Below are positions 1 to 9,265 of a DNA stretch of 64,000 bases, piece by piece. Under the pieces are notes generated by a model that did no database searches, was not told the DNA's origin, and worked only from the letters and a program-made list of their open reading frames with translations. This DNA comes from Mycolicibacterium sarraceniae (GTDB lineage: Bacteria > Actinomycetota > Actinomycetes > Mycobacteriales > Mycobacteriaceae), in contig NZ_AP022595.1 of NCBI RefSeq assembly GCF_010731875.1, positions 3,100,001 through 3,164,000 of the forward strand, in the 5' to 3' direction. Numbering within the stretch: position 1 is the first letter of the stretch; every line of letters starts with the position of its first letter. A program made the position numbers and the translations under genes.

Positions 1-23
1 AACACCTGACCAGCGCCGTCTGG

Positions 24-29
24 CACAAT
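24..29 (+). promoter_or_regulatory. Putative -10 box upstream of rpsP
   Basis: CACAAT lies inside the string TGGCACAATT. The same string precedes rplS (5438-5443), and a near copy precedes dxr (36842-36847), which suggests a shared housekeeping -10 element. The -35 would fall at the very start of the window and is not convincing. The leader to the rpsP start would be about 125 nt. Confidence 0.4.
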
Positions 30-159
30 TAATGGCTGGCCGACCCGCGGCTTCCTTCGAGGATGCGCCGGGGCCTGGTCACGCACGCGAGGCAAAACCG
101 GATCCGGCAACCCGTCGGGATCGCTGAATTGCAGCGTGATTACCCGCAGGAGTTACTAC

Positions 160-639
160 ATGGCTGTCAAGATCAAGCTTGCCCGGTTCGGCAAGATCCG
201 CAACCCCCAGTACCGCATCGCAGTCGCTGACGCACGCAACCGTCGTGATGGCCGCGCGATCGAGGTCATCGGCCGCTACCACCCCAAGGAAGATCCGAGC
301 CTGATCGAGATCGATTCCGAGCGCGCGCAGTACTGGCTGTCGGTCGGAGCTCAGCCCACCGATCCCGTCCTCACGCTGCTCAAGATCACCGGTGACTGGC
401 AGAAGTTCAAGGGTCTGCCCGGCGCCGAGGGCACGCTGAAGGTCAAGGAGCCCAAGCCCAGCAAGCTCGACCTGTTCAACGCCGCGCTGGCCGAGGCCGA
501 TGGCGCGCCATCCGGTGAGGCTGCCCAGCTCAAGAAGAAGAAGGCGCCCGCCAAGAAGGCTGAAGCTGCTGACGCTGAGCCCGCCGCCGAGGCTGCTGCC
601 GAGCCGACCGCCGAAGCCACTGAGGCCGCCGCAGAATGA
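160..639 (+). CDS. rpsP: 30S ribosomal protein S16
   Basis: Small-subunit ribosomal protein that helps assemble the 5' domain of 16S rRNA. The N-terminus [12 protein letters not shown] and the following [13 protein letters not shown] are the S16 signature. The protein is 159 aa because a roughly 45-residue Ala/Glu/Lys-rich tail follows the conserved core, as is usual in mycobacteria. The frame is open upstream to a GTG at 136, but the family start is the ATG at 160, preceded by CAGGAG. Its stop overlaps the next start by 4 nt (ATGA), so it is the first gene of rpsP-khpA-rimM-trmD. Confidence 0.97.
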   Translation: MAVKIKLARFGKIRNPQYRIAVADARNRRDGRAIEVIGRYHPKEDPSLIEIDSERAQYWLSVGAQPTDPVLTLLKITGDWQKFKGLPGAEGTLKVKEPKPSKLDLFNAALAEADGAPSGEAAQLKKKKAPAKKAEAADAEPAAEAAAEPTAEATEAAAE

Positions 640-878
640 GCTCGGTCGTCGTTGACGCCGTAGAGCATCTGGTCCGCGGGATCGTCGACAATCCCGACGA
701 CGTTCGCGTCGATATGGTCACCAACCGGCGGGGACGCACGGTTGAGGTCCATGTGCACCCCGAGGACCTCGGCAAGGTGATCGGCCGCGGCGGTCGCACC
801 GCGACGGCGTTGCGCACCCTGGTCGCCGGTATCGGCGGTCGCGGTATCCGCGTCGACGTGGTGGACACCGACCAGTAG
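636..878 (+). CDS. khpA: KH-domain RNA-binding protein KhpA
   Basis: An 80-aa single KH domain protein of the KhpA/YlqC family, a small RNA chaperone that in other Gram-positives pairs with KhpB (Jag). The GxxG loop is visible as [15 protein letters not shown], preceded by the [11 protein letters not shown] strand. It starts inside the rpsP stop codon (ATGA overlap) and is followed after 2 nt by rimM, the normal actinobacterial order. Translational coupling to rpsP is likely. Confidence 0.93.
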   Translation: MSSVVVDAVEHLVRGIVDNPDDVRVDMVTNRRGRTVEVHVHPEDLGKVIGRGGRTATALRTLVAGIGGRGIRVDVVDTDQ

Positions 879-880
879 CG

Positions 881-1408
881 ATGGAGCTCGTCGTCGGGCG
901 TGTGGCGAAAGCGCACGGGATCACCGGCGAACTGGTGATCGACGTCCGCACGGACGACCCCGACGAGCGCTTCGCTGTCGGTAATCGGTTGCACCTCAAG
1001 CCTTCTCGCGGGGGCGCGGGCAAGGATGTCGTCATCGAGACGGTCCGTCCGCATGGTGCCCGCCTGCTGGTTCGGCTCAACGGCGTGTCCGACCGCAATG
1101 CCGCTGACGCGTTGCGCGGCAATCTGTTCGTCGTTGACACCGCTGATCTGCCCGAGATCGAGGACCCTGATGAGTTCTACGACCATCAGCTCGAAGGGCT
1201 CGCTGTACGGACGGTCGACGGCCTCGCTCTGGGCACGGTCGCCGAAGTGCTGCACACCGCCGGCGGCGAGCTGCTGGCGGTGCGCAACACCGACGGCGCC
1301 GAAATCTTGGTGCCGTTCGTCGGAGCGATCGTGACGTCGGTTTCGTTGGCCGAAGGGATCGAAATCGACCCGCCTGAAGGACTTTTGGACTTGGACGGCA
1401 TCGGTTGA
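881..1408 (+). CDS. rimM: 16S rRNA processing protein RimM
   Basis: Ribosome maturation factor of 175 aa that binds the 30S head and works with S19. The N-terminal RimM domain opens with [17 protein letters not shown]. The C-terminal PRC-barrel half carries [14 protein letters not shown] and [10 protein letters not shown]. Position between khpA and trmD confirms the identity. One base separates its stop from the trmD start, so the two are probably coupled. Confidence 0.95.
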   Translation: MELVVGRVAKAHGITGELVIDVRTDDPDERFAVGNRLHLKPSRGGAGKDVVIETVRPHGARLLVRLNGVSDRNAADALRGNLFVVDTADLPEIEDPDEFYDHQLEGLAVRTVDGLALGTVAEVLHTAGGELLAVRNTDGAEILVPFVGAIVTSVSLAEGIEIDPPEGLLDLDGIG

Positions 1409-1409
1409 G

Positions 1410-2099
1410 ATGCGCGTTGACGTCGTCACGATCTTTCCCGACTATCTAGCCCCAATCCGGCAGTCCTTGCCCGGCAAGGCCATCGAGTCGGGAATCCTTG
1501 ATGTCGCGGTACACGACCTGCGCCGCTGGACCCACGACGTGCACCACTCCGTTGACGACTCGCCCTACGGTGGTGGTCCCGGCATGGTGATGAAGGCCCC
1601 GGTTTGGGGTGAGGCGATCGACGAGATCTGCACCGAGGCATCACTTCTGGTGATTCCGACGCCGGCGGGCCGGCTGTTCACCCAAAACGACGCCCAGCGC
1701 TGGACGGGGGAGTCGCACCTGGTGTTCGCCTGCGGTCGTTACGAAGGTATCGACCAGCGGGTTGCCGAGGATGCGCGCCGGCGGATGCGGGTCGAAGAGG
1801 TGTCCATCGGCGACTACGTGCTGGCCGGCGGCGAGGTGGCGGCCTTGGTGATGATCGAGGCCGTCGTCCGGCTGCTGGCCGGCGTGATGGGCAATCCGCT
1901 CTCGCACCAAGACGATTCGCACTCGCCGGAGAAGGACGGTCTCCTGGAAGGCCCGAGCTACACGCGTCCACCGACCTGGCGCGAGCTGCCCGTACCGGAG
2001 GTGCTGCTCTCCGGTGACCACGGCAAGGTCGCGGCCTGGCGTCGCGAACAGGCGCTCGAGCGCACCCGGTCGCGCAGGCCGGACCTGTTAGGAGACTGA
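1410..2099 (+). CDS. trmD: tRNA (guanine-N1)-methyltransferase TrmD
   Basis: SPOUT-class methyltransferase that makes m1G37 in tRNA and prevents +1 frameshifting. The 229-aa product begins MRVDVVTIFPDYL. It has the SAM-binding trefoil-knot segment FACGRYEGIDQRV and the following IGDYVLAGGE, both diagnostic of TrmD. It is the last gene of the rpsP operon. In M. tuberculosis the next syntenic genes are lppW and rplS; here an efflux gene lies between. Confidence 0.96.
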   Translation: MRVDVVTIFPDYLAPIRQSLPGKAIESGILDVAVHDLRRWTHDVHHSVDDSPYGGGPGMVMKAPVWGEAIDEICTEASLLVIPTPAGRLFTQNDAQRWTGESHLVFACGRYEGIDQRVAEDARRRMRVEEVSIGDYVLAGGEVAALVMIEAVVRLLAGVMGNPLSHQDDSHSPEKDGLLEGPSYTRPPTWRELPVPEVLLSGDHGKVAAWRREQALERTRSRRPDLLGD

Positions 2100-2152
2100 G
2101 TGCCCGGCGCGGCACTGGTTACCGGTCGCCGCTGAGGGGTATTGAGGAAGGC

Positions 2153-4342
2153 GTGACTCGTCCAACAACCGGCGCTCCGCCAGAACCGGCGGCCGCGCAG
2201 GTGAGCGGCCGGCAACGCAACCTCGTCTTCCTAGCCGTCGTGCTGGGCATGCTGTTGGCGGCCCTGGACCAGACGATCGTGGCCACCGCGTTGCCAACCG
2301 TCGTCGCCGATCTCGGTGGGGCCGGCCACCAATCGTGGGTGGTGACCAGCTATCTATTGGCGTCGACGATCGTGACGGCGGTGGTCGGCAAGCTCGGCGA
2401 CACGTTCGGCCGCAAGATCGTGTTCCAGGCCGCGATCCTGTTCTTCCTGGCCGGCTCGGTGCTGTGCGGGCTGGCCGGGTCGATGAGCATGCTGGTGGGG
2501 GCGCGGGCGCTGCAGGGTATCGGTGGCGGGGCGATCACCGTCACGGCGGTTGCGGTCATCGGTGAGGTGATTCCGCTGCGGGAACGCGGCCGCTACCAGG
2601 GTGCCCTGGGCGCGGTGTTCGGCGTCACCACCGTGGTCGGCCCGCTGCTCGGCGGGCTGTTCACCGATCATCTCGGCTGGCGGTGGGCGTTCTGGATCAA
2701 CGTGCCCGTCGCTGTGGTGGTGCTGATCGTCGCCGCCTGGGCGATACCGCAGCTGGGCCGGACCTCTCGGCAGGCCATCGACTATCCGGGCATCGTCTTG
2801 ATCGGGCTCGGGGCGGCCGGGCTGACCCTGGCCACCAGCTGGGGTGGCACTACCTACGCCTGGGGGTCGGCGACGATCATCGGGTTGTTCGTCGGATCTA
2901 TCGTCGCAATCGTCGCGTTCGTCGTCGTCGAAAGTCGTGCGACCGAGCCGATTCTGCCGATCCGGTTGTTCGCAGACCCGGTGTTCACGGTCTGTTGTGT
3001 GCTGTCGTTTGTCGTCGGCTTCGCGATGCTCGGTGCGCTGACGTTCCTGCCGACCTATATGCAGTTCGTCGACGGGGTCTCAGCGACGGTGTCCGGGCTG
3101 CACACCCTGCCGATGGTGGTGGGACTGCTTGCCACGTCGTTGACCAGCGGTGTCATTGTGGGCCGCACCGGGCGCTACAAGGTCTTCCCGGTCGCCGGCA
3201 CCGCGATCATGGCCGTCGGCTTCGTGCTGCTGTCGATGATGGACGCCCATACCTCGGTTCTGGTGCAGTCCCTGTTCCTGTTGATCCTGGGCTCCGGTAT
3301 CGGCCTGAGCATGCAGGTGCTCGTGCTGACCGTGCAGAACACCGTGGATTTCACCGATCTGGGTGTGGCCACCTCGGGTGTCACGTTCTTCCGCACCATC
3401 GGCAGCTCGTTCGGCGCGGCGATCTTCGGCTCGCTATTCAGCAATTTCCTGGCCGGCCGGCTGCCGTCCGCCCTGGCCGCCAGCGGCGTCTCACCCGGGG
3501 TGGCGCAGTCCCCGCAGGCCCTGCATCAGCTGTCCCGTGAGGTCGCCGCACCGATCGTCGACGCCTACGCCGACTCGTTGAGCAAGGTCTTCCTGTTCGC
3601 GGCGCCTGTCGCTGTCGTCGGTTTCGTCGTCGCGCTGTTCCTCAAACAGGTGCCGCTGCGCGACGCCGCTGCCATGGGCAGCACCGACCTCGGCGAGGGT
3701 TTCGGGATGCCCACCACCGAACCCGCCGAGAAGGTGTTGGAGGTGGCGGTCAGCCGGTTGATGCGCGAGACCCGCGGCATGCACCTGCCGGCACTGGCCC
3801 GATCCGGGGGCAGCCATCTCGATGTACCGCGGATGTGGGCGCTGTTGCAGATCTATCGGCATGCCCAGGTGTCCGGCCCGGTGGCGGTGGCCGATATCGC
3901 CGCGCACCATCGGGTGCCCGCAGAGATCCTCGAACCCGTCTTCGACCGGCTAGTCGCATCGGGATACGCCCAGCGCGGCGGCGACCAATTGTGGCTGAGC
4001 GCCTCGGGTGCGGCCGAGGTGAATTACGTTCGCAACCAGATCGCGGGTTGGATCACCGAGACCCTGACGCGCTCACCGGCATTCGAAGGCCGGCCCGACC
4101 GCATGCAGGTTCAGGGTGTGATGGAACGCATCGCCCGCAATGTGCTCGCCGAGAATGGCGGTGCTGAGCAGTACACCCGTCCGATGGTGTTGGGTTCCCA
4201 TCGCGAGCCGGCCACAGCGACCGCGCCGACGATGCGCATTCGCTCCGGCGCGGCACTCACAGAGGACAACATCCCGACCCGGCCATTCCGGCCGCGCGCT
4301 GAAATCCGCCGGCCACCGCCGCCCGGACAACCTCGCCGCTAG
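2153..4342 (+). CDS. DHA2-type (14-TM) drug exporter with a C-terminal winged-helix-like domain
   Basis: A 729-aa major facilitator. Residues ~20-500 hold the 14 helices, with the DHA2 motifs LDQTIVATALPTV in TM1 and GKLGDTFGRK in loop 2-3, as in EmrB/QacA-type multidrug antiporters. After TM14 (around KQVPLRD) a soluble tail of ~200 residues follows. Its part around 555-640 (MWALLQIYRHAQVSG to GDQLWLSASGAAE) reads like a winged helix: helix, helix, then a beta wing. The start is the GTG at 2153, preceded by GAGGAAGG. Its TAG shares the CTAG at 4339-4342 with the stop of the convergent gene. Substrate unknown. Confidence 0.85.
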   Translation: MTRPTTGAPPEPAAAQVSGRQRNLVFLAVVLGMLLAALDQTIVATALPTVVADLGGAGHQSWVVTSYLLASTIVTAVVGKLGDTFGRKIVFQAAILFFLAGSVLCGLAGSMSMLVGARALQGIGGGAITVTAVAVIGEVIPLRERGRYQGALGAVFGVTTVVGPLLGGLFTDHLGWRWAFWINVPVAVVVLIVAAWAIPQLGRTSRQAIDYPGIVLIGLGAAGLTLATSWGGTTYAWGSATIIGLFVGSIVAIVAFVVVESRATEPILPIRLFADPVFTVCCVLSFVVGFAMLGALTFLPTYMQFVDGVSATVSGLHTLPMVVGLLATSLTSGVIVGRTGRYKVFPVAGTAIMAVGFVLLSMMDAHTSVLVQSLFLLILGSGIGLSMQVLVLTVQNTVDFTDLGVATSGVTFFRTIGSSFGAAIFGSLFSNFLAGRLPSALAASGVSPGVAQSPQALHQLSREVAAPIVDAYADSLSKVFLFAAPVAVVGFVVALFLKQVPLRDAAAMGSTDLGEGFGMPTTEPAEKVLEVAVSRLMRETRGMHLPALARSGGSHLDVPRMWALLQIYRHAQVSGPVAVADIAAHHRVPAEILEPVFDRLVASGYAQRGGDQLWLSASGAAEVNYVRNQIAGWITETLTRSPAFEGRPDRMQVQGVMERIARNVLAENGGAEQYTRPMVLGSHREPATATAPTMRIRSGAALTEDNIPTRPFRPRAEIRRPPPPGQPRR

Positions 4343-5271
4343 ATCCGCCCGCCGGGGAACATCGTCTTCACAACCTGCGTCATGGTGGCGCGAGCAGTGG
4401 CGTCGTCGACCGGCTGCAGTGCAGCCATGGCCATCACGAAGCGGTGATCGGCTCCGATCACCCCGGTAGTCATGTGCAGCCAGTTGCCGCCGTTCCAGCA
4501 GCACATCCAACCTTGTTTGACCGCAACGGTTTCCGCGAACAGGGCGTCTGGAATGCCAAACCGCTGCGGGTACCCATCAACGCCGGTCGGGGTGGACTCC
4601 GACAGGTCGCCCAGGATGGCGGCGGCCTGAGACGCGGGCAGCCCGCCGGTGCCGTCGAGCAGCATGTCGTAGTAGCGCACCAGGTTCGCGGTGGTGCTCA
4701 TGGTGTTCCACCAGTTGCCGTCGTAGGGCGGGCTGGTCGATTCCAATCCGTACCGCGCGCTCACGCGGTTGATGATCGCGTTGCCGCCACCATCGCCCCA
4801 GAACACGTCGGCGGCGCTGTCATCGGAGGACCGCAACATCACATCGAAGGACTGCTGCTCGGCAGGGGTCAGCTGGCGCTGGCCTTTGGCCACTTGCATC
4901 AGCAGATCGTCGGCGATGAACAGTTTGCTCACCGAGGCGATCGGGAAAGGCGCGTCGTCACCGCCGGTGAGCGTCTGACCGGTGGTGCGGTCGAGCACCG
5001 TGAAGCTGATATCGGCACCGTTCTGGGCGGCCTCGGAAGCGGCTACCTTCGCCCGAACGTCGAGGCCGGTGGTCGTATCGGGTGGCGCGTCGGGAATCCC
5101 ACCGAGCGCGGGTGCTTGCGGGATGTCGTCCGGGCCGGCTGACATCAGATTGACCGGGCGGGCGGATCGGTCGTTGGGGCCGGCGTTGATCTGGGCGGAG
5201 GATGCGGCCACCAGCGCCCCGACGAGGGCCGCCGCGGTGCCGCCGACCAGCATCGACAGCTGCCGTCGCAT
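4339..5271 (-). CDS. Beta-lactamase-fold serine hydrolase, exported (LppW position)
   Basis: A 310-aa exported protein with a class A beta-lactamase-like layout. It shows SVSK (nucleophile SxxK), SDDSAADVF in the SDN position and VKQGW in the KTG position. The altered second and third motifs make true beta-lactam hydrolysis doubtful. The N-terminus MRRQLSMLVGGTAAALVGA is a signal or anchor segment without a lipobox cysteine, whereas LppW, at this place in M. tuberculosis, is annotated as a lipoprotein. I chose the ATG at 5271 because GAGGAG (5278-5283) stands 6 nt upstream; the ATG at 5277 would abut it. Confidence 0.75.
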   Translation of the reverse strand: MRRQLSMLVGGTAAALVGALVAASSAQINAGPNDRSARPVNLMSAGPDDIPQAPALGGIPDAPPDTTTGLDVRAKVAASEAAQNGADISFTVLDRTTGQTLTGGDDAPFPIASVSKLFIADDLLMQVAKGQRQLTPAEQQSFDVMLRSSDDSAADVFWGDGGGNAIINRVSARYGLESTSPPYDGNWWNTMSTTANLVRYYDMLLDGTGGLPASQAAAILGDLSESTPTGVDGYPQRFGIPDALFAETVAVKQGWMCCWNGGNWLHMTTGVIGADHRFVMAMAALQPVDDATARATMTQVVKTMFPGGRI

Positions 5272-5414
5272 ATCCATCTCCTCGAAGGCCCAGGGGAACG
5301 CCGTAGTGTTGGGTGCTGCGTTGCCGCCCGACCGTAAATCAGGTTAACCATAGCTTCTGGACACCGCGCGGTTAGCCAGCTAGATCATTCTGAGACCTCG
5401 GCGGGTCGCGCGAT

Positions 5415-5443
5415 TTCACTGCTCGCGGTGCATCTGGCACAAT
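5415..5443 (+). promoter_or_regulatory. SigA-type promoter of rplS
   Basis: TTCACT (5415-5420) and CACAAT (5438-5443) are separated by exactly 17 nt. The -10 context TGGCACAATT repeats that found upstream of rpsP. Transcription from about 5450 would give a leader of some 130 nt before rplS. The rest of the 311-nt gap (5272-5582) shows no open gene. TATGGT on the minus strand at 5347-5352 may serve the divergent hydrolase gene. Confidence 0.55.
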
Positions 5444-5582
5444 TGAGTAGTTGCCGCGCGGGCTGGGCCTTTTGTTCCGCCTGCTGCGCCAGACAACACG
5501 TGCCCGAATCCATCGGCCCGGCGACCGCCAGCGCTTTGCGCAGGCAGTTGGCTGCGCCGCGAACTGCAAGGAAGTGTCACCG

Positions 5583-5924
5583 ATGAACACGCTGGACTTC
5601 GTCGACCAGGCGTCGCTGCGCGACGACATCCCGACCTTCAGCCCCGGGGACACCATCAATGTCCACGTGAAGGTCATCGAGGGCAACAAGCAGCGCATCC
5701 AGGTCTTCAAGGGTGTTGTCCTGCGCCGTTCCGGCGGCGGCATCCGCGAGACCTTCACCGTGCGCAAGGAAAGCTACGGCGTCGGCGTCGAGCGGACCTT
5801 CCCGGTGCATTCGCCCAACATCGATCACATCGAGGTCCTCACTCGCGGTGACGTGCGGCGCGCCAAGCTCTACTACCTGCGCGAGCTGCGGGGCAAGAAG
5901 GCCAAGATCAAGGAGAAGCGCTAA
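5583..5924 (+). CDS. rplS: 50S ribosomal protein L19
   Basis: A 113-aa large-subunit protein located at the interface with the 30S subunit. [24 protein letters not shown], read in pieces as [13 protein letters not shown] and [12 protein letters not shown], is characteristic, as are [15 protein letters not shown] and [15 protein letters not shown]. The start codon ATG at 5583 follows AAGGAAGTG. The lepB gene follows with its own apparent promoter. Confidence 0.97.
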   Translation: MNTLDFVDQASLRDDIPTFSPGDTINVHVKVIEGNKQRIQVFKGVVLRRSGGGIRETFTVRKESYGVGVERTFPVHSPNIDHIEVLTRGDVRRAKLYYLRELRGKKAKIKEKR

Positions 5925-5943
5925 GCGTCGGGTGTGCGCGGCA

Positions 5944-5971
5944 CTGACCAGTCAGCTCGTCTGACTACGCT
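5944..5971 (+). promoter_or_regulatory. Putative promoter of lepB, leaderless
   Basis: CTGACC (5944-5949), a 16-nt spacer and TACGCT (5966-5971) are followed by six bases and then the lepB GTG at 5978. A start site seven bases after the -10 would coincide with the initiation codon. No Shine-Dalgarno sequence precedes that codon, which is consistent with a leaderless transcript. Confidence 0.45.
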
Positions 5972-5977
5972 AACGAC

Positions 5978-6844
5978 GTGACCGACAACACCGGCCCGGA
6001 CGATTCCCCACCGGAATCCGCCACAACGACGGATGCTCCGGACGACACCACCGCTGACGACGCTCCTGCTCAGGATGATTCTGCCGCTGCCGCTGGCGCG
6101 GCGGGCGAAGAAAAGAAGCGGTCAGCCCTCAAAGAGGGCGCGATCCTCGTTGCCATCGCGGTGGTGCTCTACTACGTGATGCTGACGTTCATTGCGCGTC
6201 CGTACCTGATTCCGTCGGAATCGATGGAACCCACCCTGCACGGCTGCGCCGGATGCGTCGGTGACCGCATCATGGTCGACAAGGTCACCTACCGGTTCGG
6301 TGAACCGCGGCCCGGTGACGTCATCGTCTTCAAGGGTCCGCCCAACTGGAACGTGAGCTACAAGTCCATCCGCTCGGACAACACCGCGATCCGGTACGTG
6401 GAAAACGCCTTCTCCGTGGTCGGATTCGTGCCGCCGGACGAGAACGATCTGGTGAAGCGCGTGATCGCGGTGGGCGGCCAGACCGTCCAGTGTCGCGCCG
6501 ATACCGGGCTGACCGTGGATGACAAGCCGCTCACGGAGCCTTATCTCAACGCGCAGACCATGAACGCCGATCCGTTGGTCTACCCGTGCCTGGGCAATGA
6601 GTTCGGTCCGGTGAAGGTGCCCGAGGGGCGGCTGTGGGTGATGGGCGATAACCGCACCCATTCGGCCGATTCCCGCGCACACTGCACGAGCACGCCCGAG
6701 GACGCCCAGAAGGGCATCCTGTGCACCGGTGACCCGATCGCCGGCACAGTCCCGGTGAGCAACGTCATCGGCAAGGCGCGGTTCATCGCGTGGCCGCCGT
6801 CTCGCTGGGGTGGTGTGTCCTCGGTCAACCCGCAGCAGGGCTGA
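5978..6844 (+). CDS. lepB: Signal peptidase I
   Basis: Membrane-bound serine protease that removes Sec and Tat signal peptides on the outer face of the membrane. After an acidic, disordered ~45-residue N-terminus, one TM helix ([19 protein letters not shown]) is followed by PSESMEPTL with the catalytic Ser82. The general base is Lys160 in [10 protein letters not shown]. The box [11 protein letters not shown] is the conserved family D/E region. At 288 aa the length is normal for mycobacterial LepB. It is followed directly by rnhB, the usual neighbour. Confidence 0.95.
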   Translation: MTDNTGPDDSPPESATTTDAPDDTTADDAPAQDDSAAAAGAAGEEKKRSALKEGAILVAIAVVLYYVMLTFIARPYLIPSESMEPTLHGCAGCVGDRIMVDKVTYRFGEPRPGDVIVFKGPPNWNVSYKSIRSDNTAIRYVENAFSVVGFVPPDENDLVKRVIAVGGQTVQCRADTGLTVDDKPLTEPYLNAQTMNADPLVYPCLGNEFGPVKVPEGRLWVMGDNRTHSADSRAHCTSTPEDAQKGILCTGDPIAGTVPVSNVIGKARFIAWPPSRWGGVSSVNPQQG

Positions 6845-6855
6845 TCGTGCCGGCG

Positions 6856-7560
6856 ATGACCTGGCCGCCGCGGACGGTGATCCGCAGATCGTCGGGGCTG
6901 CGGACCCTCGAATCCGCTTTGTATCGCAGTGGTTTGGGGCCGGTCGCCGGTGTCGACGAGGTGGGCCGTGGGGCGTGCGCCGGCCCGTTGGTGGTGGCGG
7001 CGTGTGTGCTCAGCCCGAACCGCCTCGAGAGCCTGGCGGCCCTCGATGATTCTAAGAAGCTCACCGAGGCCGAACGAGAGCGTCTGTTCCCGATCATCAA
7101 GCGCTACGCGCTGGCCTATCACGTGGTGTTCATCCCGGCTCCCGAGGTCGACCGCCGTGGCGTGCACCACGCCAATATCGAGGGGATGCGACGGGCCGTA
7201 GCGGGTTTGTCGGTGCGGCCGGGGTACGTCTTGTCTGACGGTTTCCGGGTGCCGGGGCTACCGATACCGTCGCTGCCGGTGATCGGTGGGGATGCGGCGG
7301 CGGCGTGTATCGCGGCGGCCAGTGTGTTGGCCAAGGTCAGCCGCGACCGGCTGATGGTCGCGATGGACAAAGATCACCCGGGCTATGGGTTCGCCGACCA
7401 CAAGGGTTACAGCACCCCGGCGCACAGCGCGGCGCTGACCAGCCTGGGACCCTGCCGCCAGCACCGGTTTTCCTATATCAATGTGCGGCGGGTAGCTGGG
7501 GTCGGTCGTACCGGGATGGTGGCCGAGTGCCCACCCCCGCAACGCGACGATGAGGGGTGA
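6856..7560 (+). CDS. rnhB: Ribonuclease HII
   Basis: Removes ribonucleotides and RNA primers from RNA-DNA hybrids. [13 protein letters not shown] holds the catalytic Asp-Glu pair, and LDDSKKL and SDGFRVPGL follow in family order. [17 protein letters not shown] is the C-terminal signature. I place the start at the ATG ([10 protein letters not shown]), which matches the family N-terminus. A GTG at 6847 in the same frame, 2 nt after the lepB stop, is an alternative that adds three residues. Confidence 0.93.
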   Translation: MTWPPRTVIRRSSGLRTLESALYRSGLGPVAGVDEVGRGACAGPLVVAACVLSPNRLESLAALDDSKKLTEAERERLFPIIKRYALAYHVVFIPAPEVDRRGVHHANIEGMRRAVAGLSVRPGYVLSDGFRVPGLPIPSLPVIGGDAAAACIAAASVLAKVSRDRLMVAMDKDHPGYGFADHKGYSTPAHSAALTSLGPCRQHRFSYINVRRVAGVGRTGMVAECPPPQRDDEG

Positions 7561-7604
7561 GTCAAGATGGATACCGATGAAACGACAAGAGGACCGCTGA
7601 GCTG

Positions 7605-7910
7605 ATGAGTGCCGAAGATCTCGAAAAATACGAGACCGAGATGGAGCTCTCGCTGTACCGCGAATACAAGGACATCGTGGGGCAGTTCAGCTACGTCGTA
7701 GAGACCGAGCGCCGCTTCTACCTGGCCAACAGTGTCGAACTGGTACCGCGCAATACCGACGGCGAGGTCTACTTCGAGCTGCGGCTGACCGATGCGTGGG
7801 TGTGGGACATGTATCGTCCGGCCCGGTTCGTCAAACAGGTGCGAGTGATCACCTTCAAAGACGTCAACATCGAAGAGGTCGAGAAGCCCGAGCTGCGGCT
7901 GCCCGAGTAA
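7605..7910 (+). CDS. DUF2469 acidic protein (Rv2901c family)
   Basis: A 101-aa acidic protein with no membrane segment or signal. The sequence MSAEDLEKYETEMELSLYRE and the aromatic-rich middle (ERRFYLANSVELVPR, TDAWVWDMYRPARF) identify the DUF2469 family. That family is almost universal in actinobacteria and always sits next to rnhB. Function unknown. It is 44 nt downstream of rnhB and probably in the same transcript. In M. tuberculosis formate dehydrogenase genes follow; here an accessory island begins. Confidence 0.88.
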   Translation: MSAEDLEKYETEMELSLYREYKDIVGQFSYVVETERRFYLANSVELVPRNTDGEVYFELRLTDAWVWDMYRPARFVKQVRVITFKDVNIEEVEKPELRLPE

Positions 7911-7911
7911 A

Positions 7912-9090
7912 TCAGCGCAGCGACGCGTCGATAGCGTCGGCCGACAGGATCTTTTCCAGGACCAGCGCCGCGCTGCCGATGTTGCCGGCCTTGTCGCCGT
8001 AGGTGGATGGCACGACCTGGAGATGGCGGGTAGCCAACGCAGTTGCGTTGCCGTACAACGTTTCTCGCAGACCAGCCACGAAGTAGTCATAGGCGCCAGA
8101 CATGTCGCCGCCAACCACGAGAACCTCGGGATTGAGCAGGTTCACTGCGGCGGCGATCAGTTCGCCGACGTGGCGACCGCTTTCGCGCAGCAGCTGGCGT
8201 ACTTCGCCGTCGCCGTGGTTGGCCAGTTCGACGACGTCACGGATGTGGTTGACCGCGCGGCCCTGCTCCCGCGCCGTGCGCACCAGTGCCCATCCGCCGG
8301 CGATCGCCTCCAGGCACCCGGTGTCACCGCAGCGGCACGGGATGCCATCGGCCGCCGCGATCTTGTTGTGGCCGAATTCGCCTGCCGCGCCCAGAGCGCC
8401 GCGCTGCAGAACGCCGCCGGCCACGATCCCGGCGCCAAGCCCGGTGGATGCCTTGATGAGCAGCAGGTTGGCGTGCACCTTCAAGGGGCCGCGGCGCTCG
8501 GACAGGGCCTGCACATTGGTGTCGTTATCGAGCACGATCGGTGCCGAGGTCAGCTTACGGAAGTACGGCTCCAGCGGGACCCCGTCCCAGCCGCTCATCA
8601 CCGGTGAGGCCAGGCTGCAGCCGCGCTGCTGGTCGACGGTGCCGGGCAGTGATACCCCGACGCCGAGGACGTCGCGGGCGCAGTGGCCGGTCTCGTCGAG
8701 CAGCACCTCAAGGCGCTTGACCAGGTCAGGCATCAGGTCGTCGGGGCCGATGCGGATCTCGGAGTCCATATCGGTGAGCGCGGTGATGTCACCGGCGAGG
8801 TTGCACACCGCCAGTCGGGTGCGGCTGCGACCGATGGCCGCCGACAACACCACGCCGGCTTCGGCGTTGAACCGCACCAGCGCCGGTGGCCGACCGCCGG
8901 TCGACGGGCCTTCATCGCCCTCGGAGACGAGTCCGCGGCGGGTCAGCGCGGAAATCCGGCTGCCGACAGCCGTCCTGGATAGGCCGGTGACCTCGCGTAT
9001 TTCCCCGCGGGTGGTGGTCACGCCGTCGCGAATCAGCCCAAAAACGTCCCCCGCCGTAGCGGGGGCGGCAGAACGCCTGGTGACGGGCAC
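7912..9090 (-). CDS. ROK-family transcriptional regulator
   Basis: A 392-aa repressor of the NagC/XylR type. Residues ~10-65 form a winged HTH (GLSRTAVGSRISALTRRGLV). Residues ~75-390 are a sugar-kinase-like ROK domain with LDNDTNVQAL (the catalytic-loop Asp of glucokinases) and the zinc motif CRCGDTGCLEAIAG. The ligand is presumably a sugar or sugar phosphate. Start at GTG 9090 fits the family N-terminus; a GTG at 9138 would add 16 atypical residues. It is divergent from the MFS-HAD operon at 9266-12070, which it probably controls. Confidence 0.88.
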   Translation of the reverse strand: MPVTRRSAAPATAGDVFGLIRDGVTTTRGEIREVTGLSRTAVGSRISALTRRGLVSEGDEGPSTGGRPPALVRFNAEAGVVLSAAIGRSRTRLAVCNLAGDITALTDMDSEIRIGPDDLMPDLVKRLEVLLDETGHCARDVLGVGVSLPGTVDQQRGCSLASPVMSGWDGVPLEPYFRKLTSAPIVLDNDTNVQALSERRGPLKVHANLLLIKASTGLGAGIVAGGVLQRGALGAAGEFGHNKIAAADGIPCRCGDTGCLEAIAGGWALVRTAREQGRAVNHIRDVVELANHGDGEVRQLLRESGRHVGELIAAAVNLLNPEVLVVGGDMSGAYDYFVAGLRETLYGNATALATRHLQVVPSTYGDKAGNIGSAALVLEKILSADAIDASLR

Positions 9091-9144
9091 CTTTCCATTG
9101 AACCAAGAACTATGCCGCCTACAAAGCAATAGAGACACCTATCA

Positions 9145-9167
9145 CTTTTGTTCTTTTCAGGCAAAAG
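9145..9167. promoter_or_regulatory. Candidate operator between the ROK gene and the MFS operon
   Basis: An AT-rich patch holds the inverted repeat CTTTTG (9145-9150) and CAAAAG (9162-9167), 11 nt apart. It lies in the only low-GC stretch of the 175-nt divergent intergenic space (9091-9265). Position and symmetry suit binding by the adjacent ROK protein, but no promoter elements were assigned with certainty. Confidence 0.3.
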
Positions 9168-9265
9168 GTAGTTGGAGGTGCGACTGAAGTCACGCTAGGG
9201 TTGGCGGCAGGAATCGAACGCTGCAGCGCGGCAGCTACCGCCACCGCACAGAAAGTCGATACCTC

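Noticed and set aside
4339..4342. The shared CTAG of the convergent exporter and hydrolase stops as a special signal.
   Set aside because: CTAG contains TAG on both strands, so two convergent genes can share it by chance; no further structure surrounds it.
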